Assembly: GCA_023434855.1 (NCBI GenBank)
Contig: JAEYSJ010000053.1
Coordinates: forward strand, 1 to 28,746
DNA: 28,746 bases
Source: Bacillota bacterium
GTDB taxonomy: Bacteria; Bacillota_C; Negativicutes; JAEYSJ01
Direction: 5' to 3'
Shown here: one piece after another, positions 5,579-14,158 of the stretch
Layout: each line of letters opens with the position of its first letter
Position numbering within the stretch: the stretch's first letter is position 1
The notes under the pieces: generated by a model
The model's database searches: none
The model's input: only the letters and a program-made list of their open reading frames with translations
What the model was told of the DNA's origin: nothing
Program-made: the position numbers and the translations under genes

Positions 5579-8500
5579 ATGATTCAGGATGTGAAGAGAA
5601 TTTATGTTGAAAAACATCAGGCCTTTGCAGTTGAAGCGCAGAGCTTGTACCATGATTTACAGGATAATTTAGGGATTCACTGTCTGCAGTCCCTGCGTCT
5701 GATTAACCGCTATGATATTGCCGGTATAACCGATGAGGAGTATGCCAAAGCGCGTAATACAATATTTTCTGAACCGACAGTTGACGACGTTTATGATGAA
5801 GTTTTACCGGTAAATCCGGCTGACAGGATTTTTGCCCTGGAGTTTTTGCCTGGGCAATATGATCAAACCGCGGATTCCGCGGCCCAATGTGTGCAAATCC
5901 TTACGCAAAAAGAAAGGCCATCGATTCTTTCCGCCAAAGTTATTATTCTTTCCGGAAATATTTCCGCTGAAGAGTTCGTAAGAATAAAAAACTATTGCAT
6001 TAACCCGGTGGAGTGCCGTGAAGCCCGCCTGGACAAGCCGGAAAATTTGGACCTGAAAGCTGACGTTCCTCCCGATGTGGCGGTGCTGGATGGTTTTATT
6101 AACCTGACGCCTGATGGGCTGAAACAGTTGATGGCTAAACTGGGGCTGGCAATGAGTCAGGCTGACCTGGCGTTTTGCCAGCAATATTTCCGGGACAGCG
6201 AAAAACGGGACCCTACTATCACGGAAATCAGGGTAATTGACACATATTGGTCAGATCATTGCCGGCATACTACTTTCCTGACTAAAATTAAACATATTGA
6301 AATTGCCGATGGCCATTTTGCCAGGCCGGTAGCGGCGGTATACGAGCAGTACCTCCATTCCCGTGAGGTTGTCTATGGTGATGAGGCCAGGGATATTTCC
6401 CTTATGGATATTGCCCTTATGGGGATGAAAGAACTTAAAAAACAGGGACATTTGACTGATTTGGATGAGTCGGATGAGATCAACGCCTGCAGTATCGTGG
6501 TAAACGTGGACGTGGACGGCGTTAATGAAGAATGGCTGGTTATGTTTAAAAATGAAACACATAACCATCCTACTGAAATTGAGCCTTTCGGCGGCGCGGC
6601 CACTTGCTTGGGAGGGGCCATACGCGACCCATTATCCGGCCGGTCTTATGTGTATCAGGCTATGCGGGTGACAGGCAGCGGCGATCCCCGCACCAGCGTG
6701 GATGCGACATTACCCGGCAAATTGCCGCAGCGCAAAATTACCCTGGGTGCGGCAGCAGGATATAGCTCCTATGGTAATCAGATCGGTTTAGCAACCGGTC
6801 AGGTAGCGGAAATTTATGATGAAAATTTTGTGGCCAAGCGGATGGAAATAGGTGCAGTAATTGCTGCTGCGCCCAAGCACAATGTTGTGCGGGAAAAACC
6901 TCAGCCCGGGGATGTAGTTATCTTGCTGGGCGGTCGCACCGGACGGGACGGTTGCGGCGGAGCCACCGGTTCTTCCAAGGAACATACCGAAGAATCACTG
7001 GCAACCTGCGGCGCTGAGGTGCAAAAAGGCAATGCGCCTACTGAACGAAAAATTCAACGGTTGTTCAGAAATTCCGCAGTCAGCCGTATGATTAAAAAAT
7101 GTAATGATTTCGGGGCAGGCGGTGTGTCGGTTGCTATCGGCGAACTAACTGACGGTTTGATGATAAATCTGGATGTAGTGCCAAAAAAATATGAAGGGCT
7201 GGATGGTACCGAACTGGCGATATCCGAATCGCAGGAGCGGATGGCGGTAGTGGTGTCTTCCGGCAATGTCGCAGCTTTTCAGCGTTTGGCCGATGAAGAG
7301 AACCTGGAAGTTACTGTAGTAGCTGATGTTACCGACAGTAACAGGCTACAGATGTTGTGGCGGGGTAAAACTATTGTAAATCTCAGCCGGGATTTTCTTA
7401 ACACGAATGGTGTTAAACAGGAAACAGAAGTGGCTGTCACTGCTCCCAACGAACAGGAGAACTACTTTAATATTATGCCGCAGGCAGTGGCTGGCTTGCT
7501 GCCTGATCTGGAAAGGGCCTGGCTGGCTAATATGCAGGACTTGAATGTTTGCAGTCAAAAGGGTCTGGTGGAATGCTTTGATAGTACGATTGGAGCAGCC
7601 ACAGTGCTAATGCCTTTCGGGGGTAAATATCAGACCACACCGGCTGAAGGCATGGCAGCCAAAATACCCGTTCTGACCGGGGAGACTACGACGGCTACCA
7701 TTATGACCTATGGCTATAATCCCCGGTTGGCAAAATGGAGCCCCTTTCATGGGGCATTATATGCCGTGGTGGAAGCTGTTGCCAAAGTTGTGGCCATGGG
7801 CGGCGATTATCAGACGATTCGCCTCACTTTGCAGGAGTATTTTGAAAGGCTAGGCCAGGAAAAGCAGCGCTGGGGTAAGCCTTTCAGCGCATTATTAGGG
7901 GCATATTACGCCCAAAGGCAATTGAAAATCCCGGCTATCGGCGGGAAAGACAGCATGTCTGGTACCTTTAAGGATTTACATGTGCCGCCAACCTTGGTGG
8001 CATTCGCTGTCAATGTGGCGCCTGCCGCTGCCATTACATCCCCTGAATTTAAACAGGCCGGCAGTCAGGTAGTGGTGGTGGAACTTCCCCGGGACCAATA
8101 TGAGGTTCCAGATTTTTCGGCTCTTGCCGGCAATTACACCAAGATAACGGGAATTATCCGGTCCGGCAAAGTTTTGGCTGCTCACGCTGTAGGTTTTGGC
8201 GGGCTGGCGGCAGCAGTAAGCAAAATGACTTTTGGCAACAGGATTGGTATTGCTTTTAGCAGCTGCCTGCCGCAAGAAAAATTATTTTTGCCTGATTACG
8301 GTTCACTGGTATTGGAAGTGGCTGCCGATGTGGACTTATCCGCAACATTTGACGGGGTAACCTATAGCCTTCTGGGGTATACCCAGGCAGAACCTGTTAT
8401 TACCATTGACGGTAGGGTGATAGATATAGCCAGGGCGTTCGCCGCCTGGGAGCAGCCTTTGGAAAGAATATTCCCCACGCAGGCAGCTGTTGACCTGCCG

Positions 8501-9358
8501 AAGCCGCAATTTGACCCCTTTGGCGGAAGGACTATCCATAAGCCGGCTGTGAAAATTGCCAGACCGCGGGTGCTTATTCCCGTTTTTCCGGGGACTAACT
8601 CCGAATATGATTCAGCCAGGGCTTTTGAAAAAGCAGGTGGTTTAGCGTCGACCTTCGTTCTCAGAAACCTCACTGCCCAGGCGGTGGAGGAATCTGTTGA
8701 GGCTATGGTAAGACAGATCGACAACTCTCAGATAATTATGCTACCCGGCGGTTTCAGTGCCGGAGATGAGCCTGACGGTTCAGGTAAGTTTATTGCCACT
8801 TTCTTTCGAAACCCTAAGGTAAAAGAAGCTGTCATGAAATTTCTGCAACAGCGGGACGGTTTGATGCTGGGTATCTGTAACGGCTTCCAGGCGCTGATTA
8901 AACTGGGTCTGGTACCTTACGGCGAAATTATTGACCTGACGCCGGACTGTCCGACTTTGACTTTTAACAGAATTGGCCGTCACATTTCCTGTCTGATTAA
9001 TACCAGAGTAGTCTCCAATCTGTCACCCTGGCTTAGCAAAGTGCAATTGGGCGATATTCATACCATTCCTGCCTCCCACGGCGAGGGGCGTTTTGTCGCC
9101 AGCCCGGTCGTAGTTGATCAATTACGGCATCAGGGCCAGATTGCCACTCAGTATGTAGACTTCGATGGTCAGCCCACTTATGATATTCGTTTTAACCCTA
9201 ACGGTTCGGACGAGGCTATTGAAAGCATCACCAGTCCGGACGGGCGGGTGCTGGGCAAGATGGGCCACTCGGAGCGTATTGGCCGTTATGTATTTAAGAA
9301 TGTACCAGGTACAAAGGACCAGCAGATATTTGCAGCCGGAGTAGAGTATTTTAGATAA
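5579..9358 (+). CDS. purL: Phosphoribosylformylglycinamidine synthase, single-chain (synthetase plus glutaminase)
   Basis: Catalyses step four of purine synthesis: FGAR + glutamine + ATP to FGAM. With the start at 5579 it has 1259 residues, the long type in which the PurL synthetase and PurQ glutaminase are fused, in the clostridial subfamily style. WSDHCRHTTF is at about 224-233. AIR-synthase-like ATP and substrate motifs follow (MFKNETHNHPTEIEPFGGAAT, GGRTGRDGCGGATGS). From about residue 997 a class I glutamine amidotransferase domain has nucleophile C1100 in GICNGFQ and H1167/E1169 in ASHGEGRF. The ATG at 5579 has GGGGGTG about 6 nt upstream; an in-frame ATG at 5546 lacks a site. No other purine gene is nearby, so it is separate from a pur operon. 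Confidence 0.97.
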   Translation: MIQDVKRIYVEKHQAFAVEAQSLYHDLQDNLGIHCLQSLRLINRYDIAGITDEEYAKARNTIFSEPTVDDVYDEVLPVNPADRIFALEFLPGQYDQTADSAAQCVQILTQKERPSILSAKVIILSGNISAEEFVRIKNYCINPVECREARLDKPENLDLKADVPPDVAVLDGFINLTPDGLKQLMAKLGLAMSQADLAFCQQYFRDSEKRDPTITEIRVIDTYWSDHCRHTTFLTKIKHIEIADGHFARPVAAVYEQYLHSREVVYGDEARDISLMDIALMGMKELKKQGHLTDLDESDEINACSIVVNVDVDGVNEEWLVMFKNETHNHPTEIEPFGGAATCLGGAIRDPLSGRSYVYQAMRVTGSGDPRTSVDATLPGKLPQRKITLGAAAGYSSYGNQIGLATGQVAEIYDENFVAKRMEIGAVIAAAPKHNVVREKPQPGDVVILLGGRTGRDGCGGATGSSKEHTEESLATCGAEVQKGNAPTERKIQRLFRNSAVSRMIKKCNDFGAGGVSVAIGELTDGLMINLDVVPKKYEGLDGTELAISESQERMAVVVSSGNVAAFQRLADEENLEVTVVADVTDSNRLQMLWRGKTIVNLSRDFLNTNGVKQETEVAVTAPNEQENYFNIMPQAVAGLLPDLERAWLANMQDLNVCSQKGLVECFDSTIGAATVLMPFGGKYQTTPAEGMAAKIPVLTGETTTATIMTYGYNPRLAKWSPFHGALYAVVEAVAKVVAMGGDYQTIRLTLQEYFERLGQEKQRWGKPFSALLGAYYAQRQLKIPAIGGKDSMSGTFKDLHVPPTLVAFAVNVAPAAAITSPEFKQAGSQVVVVELPRDQYEVPDFSALAGNYTKITGIIRSGKVLAAHAVGFGGLAAAVSKMTFGNRIGIAFSSCLPQEKLFLPDYGSLVLEVAADVDLSATFDGVTYSLLGYTQAEPVITIDGRVIDIARAFAAWEQPLERIFPTQAAVDLPKPQFDPFGGRTIHKPAVKIARPRVLIPVFPGTNSEYDSARAFEKAGGLASTFVLRNLTAQAVEESVEAMVRQIDNSQIIMLPGGFSAGDEPDGSGKFIATFFRNPKVKEAVMKFLQQRDGLMLGICNGFQALIKLGLVPYGEIIDLTPDCPTLTFNRIGRHISCLINTRVVSNLSPWLSKVQLGDIHTIPASHGEGRFVASPVVVDQLRHQGQIATQYVDFDGQPTYDIRFNPNGSDEAIESITSPDGRVLGKMGHSERIGRYVFKNVPGTKDQQIFAAGVEYFR

Positions 9359-9384
9359 TTTTTATGCATACTAAAATATAGCTC

Positions 9385-9466
9385 GTCTGGCAGAAAGGGT
9401 GGACGGGATTTCGCTGCCATCTGTCGCAAGTGCTAGAGTCCCGTCCACCCTTTCTGCCGATTGCTG
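9385..9466. repeat. Dispersed 82-nt stem-loop repeat, copy 2
   Basis: A perfect 20-bp stem (9389-9408 with 9439-9458) encloses a 30-nt loop. It is identical to copy 1 at 1633-1713 except for the compensated stem pair G9393-C9454 and one inserted G in the loop. It lies 26 nt after the purL stop and 39 nt before the symporter start. Relative to its upstream gene it has the opposite orientation to copy 1, which argues against a simple one-way terminator. Confidence 0.85.
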
Positions 9467-9505
9467 CAGTTGTTAAGACAATTTATTGTCGCTGGAGTGT
9501 AAAAC

Positions 9506-10873
9506 ATGGCAGAGTCAAAAGCTGAGCGGGAAAAATTCTCATCAGGCTTAGCGGTGTTTTTTGCCACGCTGAGTTCGGCGGTGGGCCTGGGGAACATCTG
9601 GAAGTTCCCTTATCTCACCGGACAATTTGGCGGTGGCGCTTTTTTGCTGGTATATTTGTTGTGTATTTTATTTGTCGGTCTGCCGCTTTTGCTTGGCGAA
9701 TTCTATATTGGCCGCAAGACCAGAAAAAACGCGGTAGGTGCGTTTAGACAATTAAAGCCGGGCACCGCCTGGAAATACGTTGGTTCCATGGGCCTGGCTG
9801 CTGTGTACCTGGTTATGTTTTTCTATAGTTGTGTAGCCGGCTGGGTGTATTTCTACTTATTCAAAGCGCTCAAGGGTGACTTTGGCGGAATTACCTTGGA
9901 AACGGCCAAAACCCAGTTCGGCAACATAGTGGCCGGTTCGCTGCTGCCTGTTGTGTGGCAGTTTGTTGTAATGGCAGTAGTAGCTGCCATTTTGGCGCTA
10001 GGAGTTAAAAAAGGGATCGAGAAAATCACTAAAACCTTAATGCCGTTGCTGTTCATCTTGATTATTATTTGCGATATCAGGGCGCTGACTTTGCCCGGCG
10101 CTTGGGAGGGTGTAGGTTTCCTGTTCCGGGTTGATTTCAGCAGACTTACAGCCGCCGCTATTTTAACCGCTTTGGGGCTGGCGTTTTTTAAGCTGTCCCT
10201 GGGGATGGGCAATATGATTACTTACGGGAGCTATTTTACCGAGGACAATAATATGTTTGCCACTGCTGCCAAGGTGGCCTTATCTGATACGCTGGTATCC
10301 CTGATGGCCGGTGTCGCCATTTTTCCTACGGTTTTTTCTTTTGGAATGGAGCCGGGAGCCGGCCCGGGTTTACTATTCATGACCATTCCCCTGGTGTTTT
10401 CTCAATTACCGCTGGGTAGTGTCTTATTGGCCGCCTTCTTTTTCCTTACAGCCATTGCCGCGACAACTGCCATGCTGGCATTGGTGGAAGTGCCGGTAGC
10501 CTATTTTGCCGAAGAAAGAGATATGTCCCGTCCGGGTGCGGCTATTATAAACGCTGCTATCATTGCCGGCATAGGCGTATTGGCAACTTTGTCGGCAGAC
10601 AAGGATGGTCTGCTGGGTGGCGTAACGATTATGGGCAGAGGTTTTTTTAGCTTGTTTGATTATGTTTCATCCAACATTTTGATGCCTGTAGGCGGTCTTT
10701 TGGTTGCCATATTTGTTGGTTACATAATTAAGAAGGATGAATTGCAGTATGAAATGTCCAACCATGGTGCGCTGAATATTGCCATACTGATGAAAGTGTT
10801 TTATTTTATTGTGCGTTTTGTGACACCACTGCTGCTGATTGTGGTATTCTTAAATTCCATCGGGCTGATATAA
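9506..10873 (+). CDS. Neurotransmitter:sodium symporter (NSS/SNF) family transporter
   Basis: 455 residues with about 11-12 membrane helices, the size of bacterial LeuT/MhsT-like symporters that bring amino acids or related amines into the cell with Na+. The diagnostic first helix is at about 18-42: SAVGLGNIWKFPYLTGQ, then GGGAFLLVYLL and GLPLLLGEFYIGR. The broken helix 1 with the GLGN Na+/substrate loop is intact. Further signatures are FFKLSLGMGNMITYGSY in the helix 6 region and DTLVSLMAGVAIFPTVFSFG. The substrate cannot be assigned. CTGGAG lies about 10 nt before the ATG. A short palindrome GACAAT-TT-ATTGTC (9477-9490) is just upstream, and a strong terminator follows at 10931. Confidence 0.92.
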   Translation: MAESKAEREKFSSGLAVFFATLSSAVGLGNIWKFPYLTGQFGGGAFLLVYLLCILFVGLPLLLGEFYIGRKTRKNAVGAFRQLKPGTAWKYVGSMGLAAVYLVMFFYSCVAGWVYFYLFKALKGDFGGITLETAKTQFGNIVAGSLLPVVWQFVVMAVVAAILALGVKKGIEKITKTLMPLLFILIIICDIRALTLPGAWEGVGFLFRVDFSRLTAAAILTALGLAFFKLSLGMGNMITYGSYFTEDNNMFATAAKVALSDTLVSLMAGVAIFPTVFSFGMEPGAGPGLLFMTIPLVFSQLPLGSVLLAAFFFLTAIAATTAMLALVEVPVAYFAEERDMSRPGAAIINAAIIAGIGVLATLSADKDGLLGGVTIMGRGFFSLFDYVSSNILMPVGGLLVAIFVGYIIKKDELQYEMSNHGALNIAILMKVFYFIVRFVTPLLLIVVFLNSIGLI

Positions 10874-10930
10874 ATGTGCCGTCATATACTTCTGTTTATT
10901 GCTAGAGAATGCCGGCTGTTCTCACTATAA

Positions 10931-10976
10931 ATTCAACTAAGAAACCAGCATATTAATGCTGGTTTCTTAGTTGAAT
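10931..10976. terminator. Strong terminator hairpin between convergent genes
   Basis: A perfect 21-bp stem (10931-10951 with 10956-10976) with a 4-nt loop lies between the plus-strand symporter (ends 10873) and the minus-strand small gene (ends 11001). It is placed to serve both, although neither side has a long uninterrupted T tract (GTGTTTTTT comes 11 nt later on the plus strand). Confidence 0.75.
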
Positions 10977-11000
10977 AGCACCGTGTTTTTTCAAACGTAA

Positions 11001-11240
11001 CTAACCTATAGCGGCAATAAGGGTGACTGGGAAAAAGACGGTTTGATTTATGGCATATGGAGCAGTAGCTGTTGTTAGTTTTAATCCAATAACGATTGGA
11101 AGTTGACTAGCGTTAGTAACTGGTGAAAGACCGGTAACAGTTAACGGGCCGACAAAATCTACTACTCCGGTATAAATATTACCATTAACACTAGTAATTG
11201 ATACCGTTTCACCCACTACAATCGCAGTTTGTCTGTTCAT
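11001..11240 (-). CDS. Small beta-rich protein, paralog A, unknown function
   Basis: 79 residues from the ATG at 11240, chosen because GGGAGGT lies 7 nt before it; an ATG 15 nt further up overlaps that site. The product (start MNRQTAIVVGETVSI, end TLIAAIG) is a paralog of the next gene. They share MNRQ..IVVGETVSI, a GVVD(F/Y)(V/I)GPLT block, LP(I/L)VIGLKLT and a terminal IA(A/S)IG. It is rich in Val, Thr, Gly and Ile with no Cys and no signal peptide. Alternating hydrophobics suggest a small beta-barrel or beta-sandwich. I do not recognise a named family. A conserved palindrome lies upstream. Confidence 0.7.
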   Translation of the reverse strand: MNRQTAIVVGETVSITSVNGNIYTGVVDFVGPLTVTGLSPVTNASQLPIVIGLKLTTATAPYAINQTVFFPVTLIAAIG

Positions 11241-11263
11241 CTTCATACCTCCCATTTTTAAAT

Positions 11264-11286
11264 GTGATATATCTTGGATATATCAC
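11264..11286 (-). promoter_or_regulatory. Palindrome upstream of paralog A
   Basis: GTGATATATC-TTG-GATATATCAC is a perfect 10-bp inverted repeat with a 3-nt centre, ending 24 nt before the start codon. A related one precedes paralog B at 11706-11727, and both are preceded (minus strand) by an ATGAATAT(T)AT box that could be a -10. An operator, or a leader hairpin just before the ribosome binding site, are both possible. Confidence 0.5.
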
Positions 11287-11369
11287 TGTATAATATTCAT
11301 TTAATTATGTTCATGTGCTATGTAATGTATAAAAATGACAATCACGATATTGTAAGTTGTTTTTATGGT

Positions 11370-11427
11370 AAATCTAAAAGGGAAAAAAGCTGGTAGAAAA
11401 TTACCGGCTTTTTTCCCTTTTAGATTT
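11370..11427 (-). terminator. Terminator of paralog B
   Basis: A 26-bp stem (11370-11395 with 11402-11427) with one G-U pair and a 6-nt loop. It contains internal A and T runs, so it can act on either strand. It lies just after the stop of the minus-strand gene at 11448 and separates it from paralog A, so the two paralogs probably have separate transcripts. Confidence 0.85.
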
Positions 11428-11447
11428 GGCTATGTCTTCCTAATTGG

Positions 11448-11681
11448 CTAACCGATAGATGCAATTTGATTAAAAGTGATAAATATAATTTGACCTGCGG
11501 TATATGTACCAGGTCCGGGAGCTGTCAGTTTTAGCCCAATAACTAATGGAAGCGGTTGATTGGTGCCTGGGGGAACATTGGCAGTCAGTGGGCCAATGTA
11601 ATCTACTACTCCGTCAAACTGGATGGAGTTGGCAAAGATTGACACTGTTTCACCCACTACAATTCCTGCTTGCCTATTCAT
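11448..11681 (-). CDS. Small beta-rich protein, paralog B, unknown function
   Basis: 77 residues from the ATG at 11681, with CAGGAGGA about 7 nt upstream; an ATG two codons earlier would abut that site. The start is MNRQAGIVVGETVSIF and the end is FNQIASIG. It aligns with paralog A along its whole length. Divergence is greatest at residues 16-22 and in a Pro/Gly-rich middle (NVPPGTNQP, APGPGTY), consistent with loops between conserved strands. No signal peptide or membrane segment. Own palindrome-bearing leader and own terminator. Family not recognised. Confidence 0.7.
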   Translation of the reverse strand: MNRQAGIVVGETVSIFANSIQFDGVVDYIGPLTANVPPGTNQPLPLVIGLKLTAPGPGTYTAGQIIFITFNQIASIG

Positions 11682-11705
11682 CTTCATTCCTCCTGATTGC
11701 TTATT

Positions 11706-11727
11706 GGATCATATCTTTGATATATCC
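11706..11727 (-). promoter_or_regulatory. Palindrome upstream of paralog B
   Basis: GGATCATATC-TTT-GATATATCC is an inverted repeat with one extra base. It matches the position and sequence of the palindrome before paralog A (11264-11286), at a similar distance from the start codon. The region 11728-11887 beyond it shows no gene. Confidence 0.45.
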
Positions 11728-11887
11728 AAAGGTAATATATTCATATAGGTGTGCTAATGCCTATGTCCTATATAAAAAATTATCACAAAATCAAGAGGGA
11801 CTTTGATAAATGGAATTACAATTAATGCCTCCACAGACTTACTTTTATCTTTACTATACTGCAAGTGTACATGCATGTCAGGATATT

Positions 11888-13996
11888 TCACTCGCGATAC
11901 TTGCACAATACAGCTTTAATTGCTCCGTAATCCACTTCTTCAGGCAGGGCATCTTTAATGGGGCGCAGTTTATCGGCACCCAGTTCCTTGATTTTAGTTA
12001 AAATAAGTTGCTCGTACTGAGGCGGAATAAGGCGGTCCCAGTCAACAAAATTGCCTTCAAGACTGCAGCGGACCAGATGATTCTCAATAGTGGTCAGCTT
12101 CAAGTCTCTGGTTTTGGCAATTGCCTCAAGGCATTGCCCTTGTTGGTACATATTCAAAGTAACAATATGGCTGGGAGTCTCATCATTTTTATCAACTGCG
12201 GGGCTCTTGAGGGATATGCCATGTTTGACAGCATAATCATGAATAACCGGTAAAAATTCCGGTGCATAACGTTCCAGCTTTACTTCACCGATGCCTTTTA
12301 TAGCGCGCATCGCCTGTAAATCTGCCGGATAACGCTCGCACATTTCTTTTAATGTGCTATCTGCGAAGATAACATATGGCGGAACCTTTTCCCGTTGGGC
12401 AATAATTTTGCGCACTTCCCGCAGCATATCGAACAGAGAGTTGGGGGCTTCCTGATTTTGTTGAAGACGTTTACGGACTTTCTGCAGTACTTTTGCCTGG
12501 TTTTTTAGTACCGGAACAGCTTTGGACGCGACTTTAACAACCGGATATTCTCCTTCAGTCAATGTCAAATATTCTTCAGCAATCAACATGTTGATAAAGT
12601 CTTTTATTTCCTGCAAGGTATAGTTTCTTAGCAGGCCATGGGTAGAGAGGCTGTCGAATTTAAGCTGGAGTATTTTTTTATGCCGGGCACCTTTCAGCAC
12701 ATCGGCAATCAGAGAGGTACCATAACGTTCCTTCATGCGTATAATACAAGAGAAGACCTTTTGGGCTTCAACGGTGATGTCGGTAAGTTCACTGTCTTCA
12801 TTACAGTTGCTGCAGTTGCCGCATTCGGCAGGTCCATCCGTTTCACCGAAGTATTCTAAAATATAATGGCGCAGGCAGCGGGTGGTATGGCAGTAGTCTA
12901 TCATTGCCTGCAGTTTGTTGAATTCAAGGGATTTGATTGCAGGAGCTAATTCGCTTTGCTCAATAAAAAATTTTTGCAAGAGGATGTCCTGTGGAGCAAA
13001 TAGCAGTATACATTCACTTGGATCACCGTCCCGTCCCGCCCGGCCGGCTTCCTGGTAGTAGGCTTCAATATTTTTGGGCATGTTATGGTGCAAGACATAG
13101 CGTACATTGGATTTATCGATACCCATGCCAAAAGCATTGGTAGCCACCATAATTTGCAGTTCGTCGTAAATAAATGCCTCCTGGTTACGGATGCGTTCGG
13201 CGTCGTTCAGTCCTGCATGGTATATGCCTACAGCATAACCCTTGGCATGCAACAGGTCATACAGGTTGTTTGCTTCTTTTCTGGTGGCAGTGTAAATAAT
13301 GCCGGAATGATCTTTGTTGGCGGCTACGTAATTCATGATATAATTTTGTTTGTTTGCGCCGCGTACTACCGTAAAGGAGAGATTTTCCCGGTTAAATCCT
13401 GTCATGTAGATATTGGGCTGGTTGAGGGCCAATAGACTGATTATATCATGACGCACATCGCCAGTCGCTGTGGCAGTAAATGCGCCGATAACAGGACGGG
13501 GAGAAATAGTATTGATAAACGGCCCAATGGCCCGGTAACTGGGCCGAAAATCGTGGCCCCACTGAGAAACGCAGTGGGCTTCATCAATGGCAATGAAAGA
13601 AATGGGCAGGTTGACGACTGCCTCCCGGAACTGTTCGGATTCCAGGCGTTCAGGAGCAATGTACAATAGTTTGTACCTGCCCTGCCGAGCATTAAAGATT
13701 CGCTCATTGACAGTATTGTAGGCCAGGGAACTATTGATGAAAGAGGCGGGTATGCCCAGGCTGCCCAGGGTATCCACCTGGTCTTTCATTAAGGATATAA
13801 GTGGTGATATAACTAACGTCAGTCCGGGAAAAAGCATGGCCGGAATTTGAAAACACAATGATTTTCCTGCGCCGGTCGGCATGATGGCCAAGGTATCTTT
13901 AGCCTTTAACAGGCTGGTTATGATTTTTGCCTGACCAGGGCGGAAATTGTTGTAGCCATAATATTTTTGCAGTATTTTTTGAGCATCTTGCAGCAT
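11888..13996 (-). CDS. recQ: ATP-dependent DNA helicase RecQ
   Basis: 702 residues. A 3'-5' DNA helicase of recombination and repair. Order: helicase core with FRPGQ at 18-22, Walker A MPTGAGKS at 39-46, SPLISLM at 64-70, DEAH at 138-141; the second RecA-like lobe ends near GRAGRDG. A zinc site follows at about 365-390 (CLRHYILEYFG then CGNCSNC), then the winged-helix RQC region. An HRDC domain at about 510-590 (LREVRKIIAQREKVPPYVIF, IKGIGEVKLERY) and a C-terminal helix-turn-helix tail of about 100 residues complete it. It is longer than the ~590-residue Bacillus RecQ because of that tail, which is common in clostridial proteins. ATTAGGAG precedes the ATG by about 8 nt. No terminator is obvious after the stop. 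Confidence 0.96.
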   Translation of the reverse strand: MLQDAQKILQKYYGYNNFRPGQAKIITSLLKAKDTLAIMPTGAGKSLCFQIPAMLFPGLTLVISPLISLMKDQVDTLGSLGIPASFINSSLAYNTVNERIFNARQGRYKLLYIAPERLESEQFREAVVNLPISFIAIDEAHCVSQWGHDFRPSYRAIGPFINTISPRPVIGAFTATATGDVRHDIISLLALNQPNIYMTGFNRENLSFTVVRGANKQNYIMNYVAANKDHSGIIYTATRKEANNLYDLLHAKGYAVGIYHAGLNDAERIRNQEAFIYDELQIMVATNAFGMGIDKSNVRYVLHHNMPKNIEAYYQEAGRAGRDGDPSECILLFAPQDILLQKFFIEQSELAPAIKSLEFNKLQAMIDYCHTTRCLRHYILEYFGETDGPAECGNCSNCNEDSELTDITVEAQKVFSCIIRMKERYGTSLIADVLKGARHKKILQLKFDSLSTHGLLRNYTLQEIKDFINMLIAEEYLTLTEGEYPVVKVASKAVPVLKNQAKVLQKVRKRLQQNQEAPNSLFDMLREVRKIIAQREKVPPYVIFADSTLKEMCERYPADLQAMRAIKGIGEVKLERYAPEFLPVIHDYAVKHGISLKSPAVDKNDETPSHIVTLNMYQQGQCLEAIAKTRDLKLTTIENHLVRCSLEGNFVDWDRLIPPQYEQLILTKIKELGADKLRPIKDALPEEVDYGAIKAVLCKYRE

Positions 13997-14089
13997 AGAG
14001 AATACTCCTAATGACCATAATTATATAATTAAACCTAAAACGAAGCAGGGGGTGCATTCTTTGCAGTTGAATGCCGATGTTTTTCTTAA

Positions 14090-14118
14090 TTGTCATGCCC
14101 GGATATTGGGTGTATAAT
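14090..14118 (+). promoter_or_regulatory. Vegetative promoter for the DUF2156 gene
   Basis: TTGTCA (14090-14095), a 17-nt spacer, then TATAAT (14113-14118). A start near 14125 gives a leader of about 34 nt with GAGGGAGG, leading into the ATT at 14159. Confidence 0.8.
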
Positions 14119-14158
14119 TTAGCAGTAGCAATAATATGTAGCCGAGGGAGGTTTTAGC

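Noticed and set aside
11810..12001. Plus-strand 63-codon frame after paralog B
   Set aside because: Mostly antisense to the recQ 3' end, with no recognisable product.
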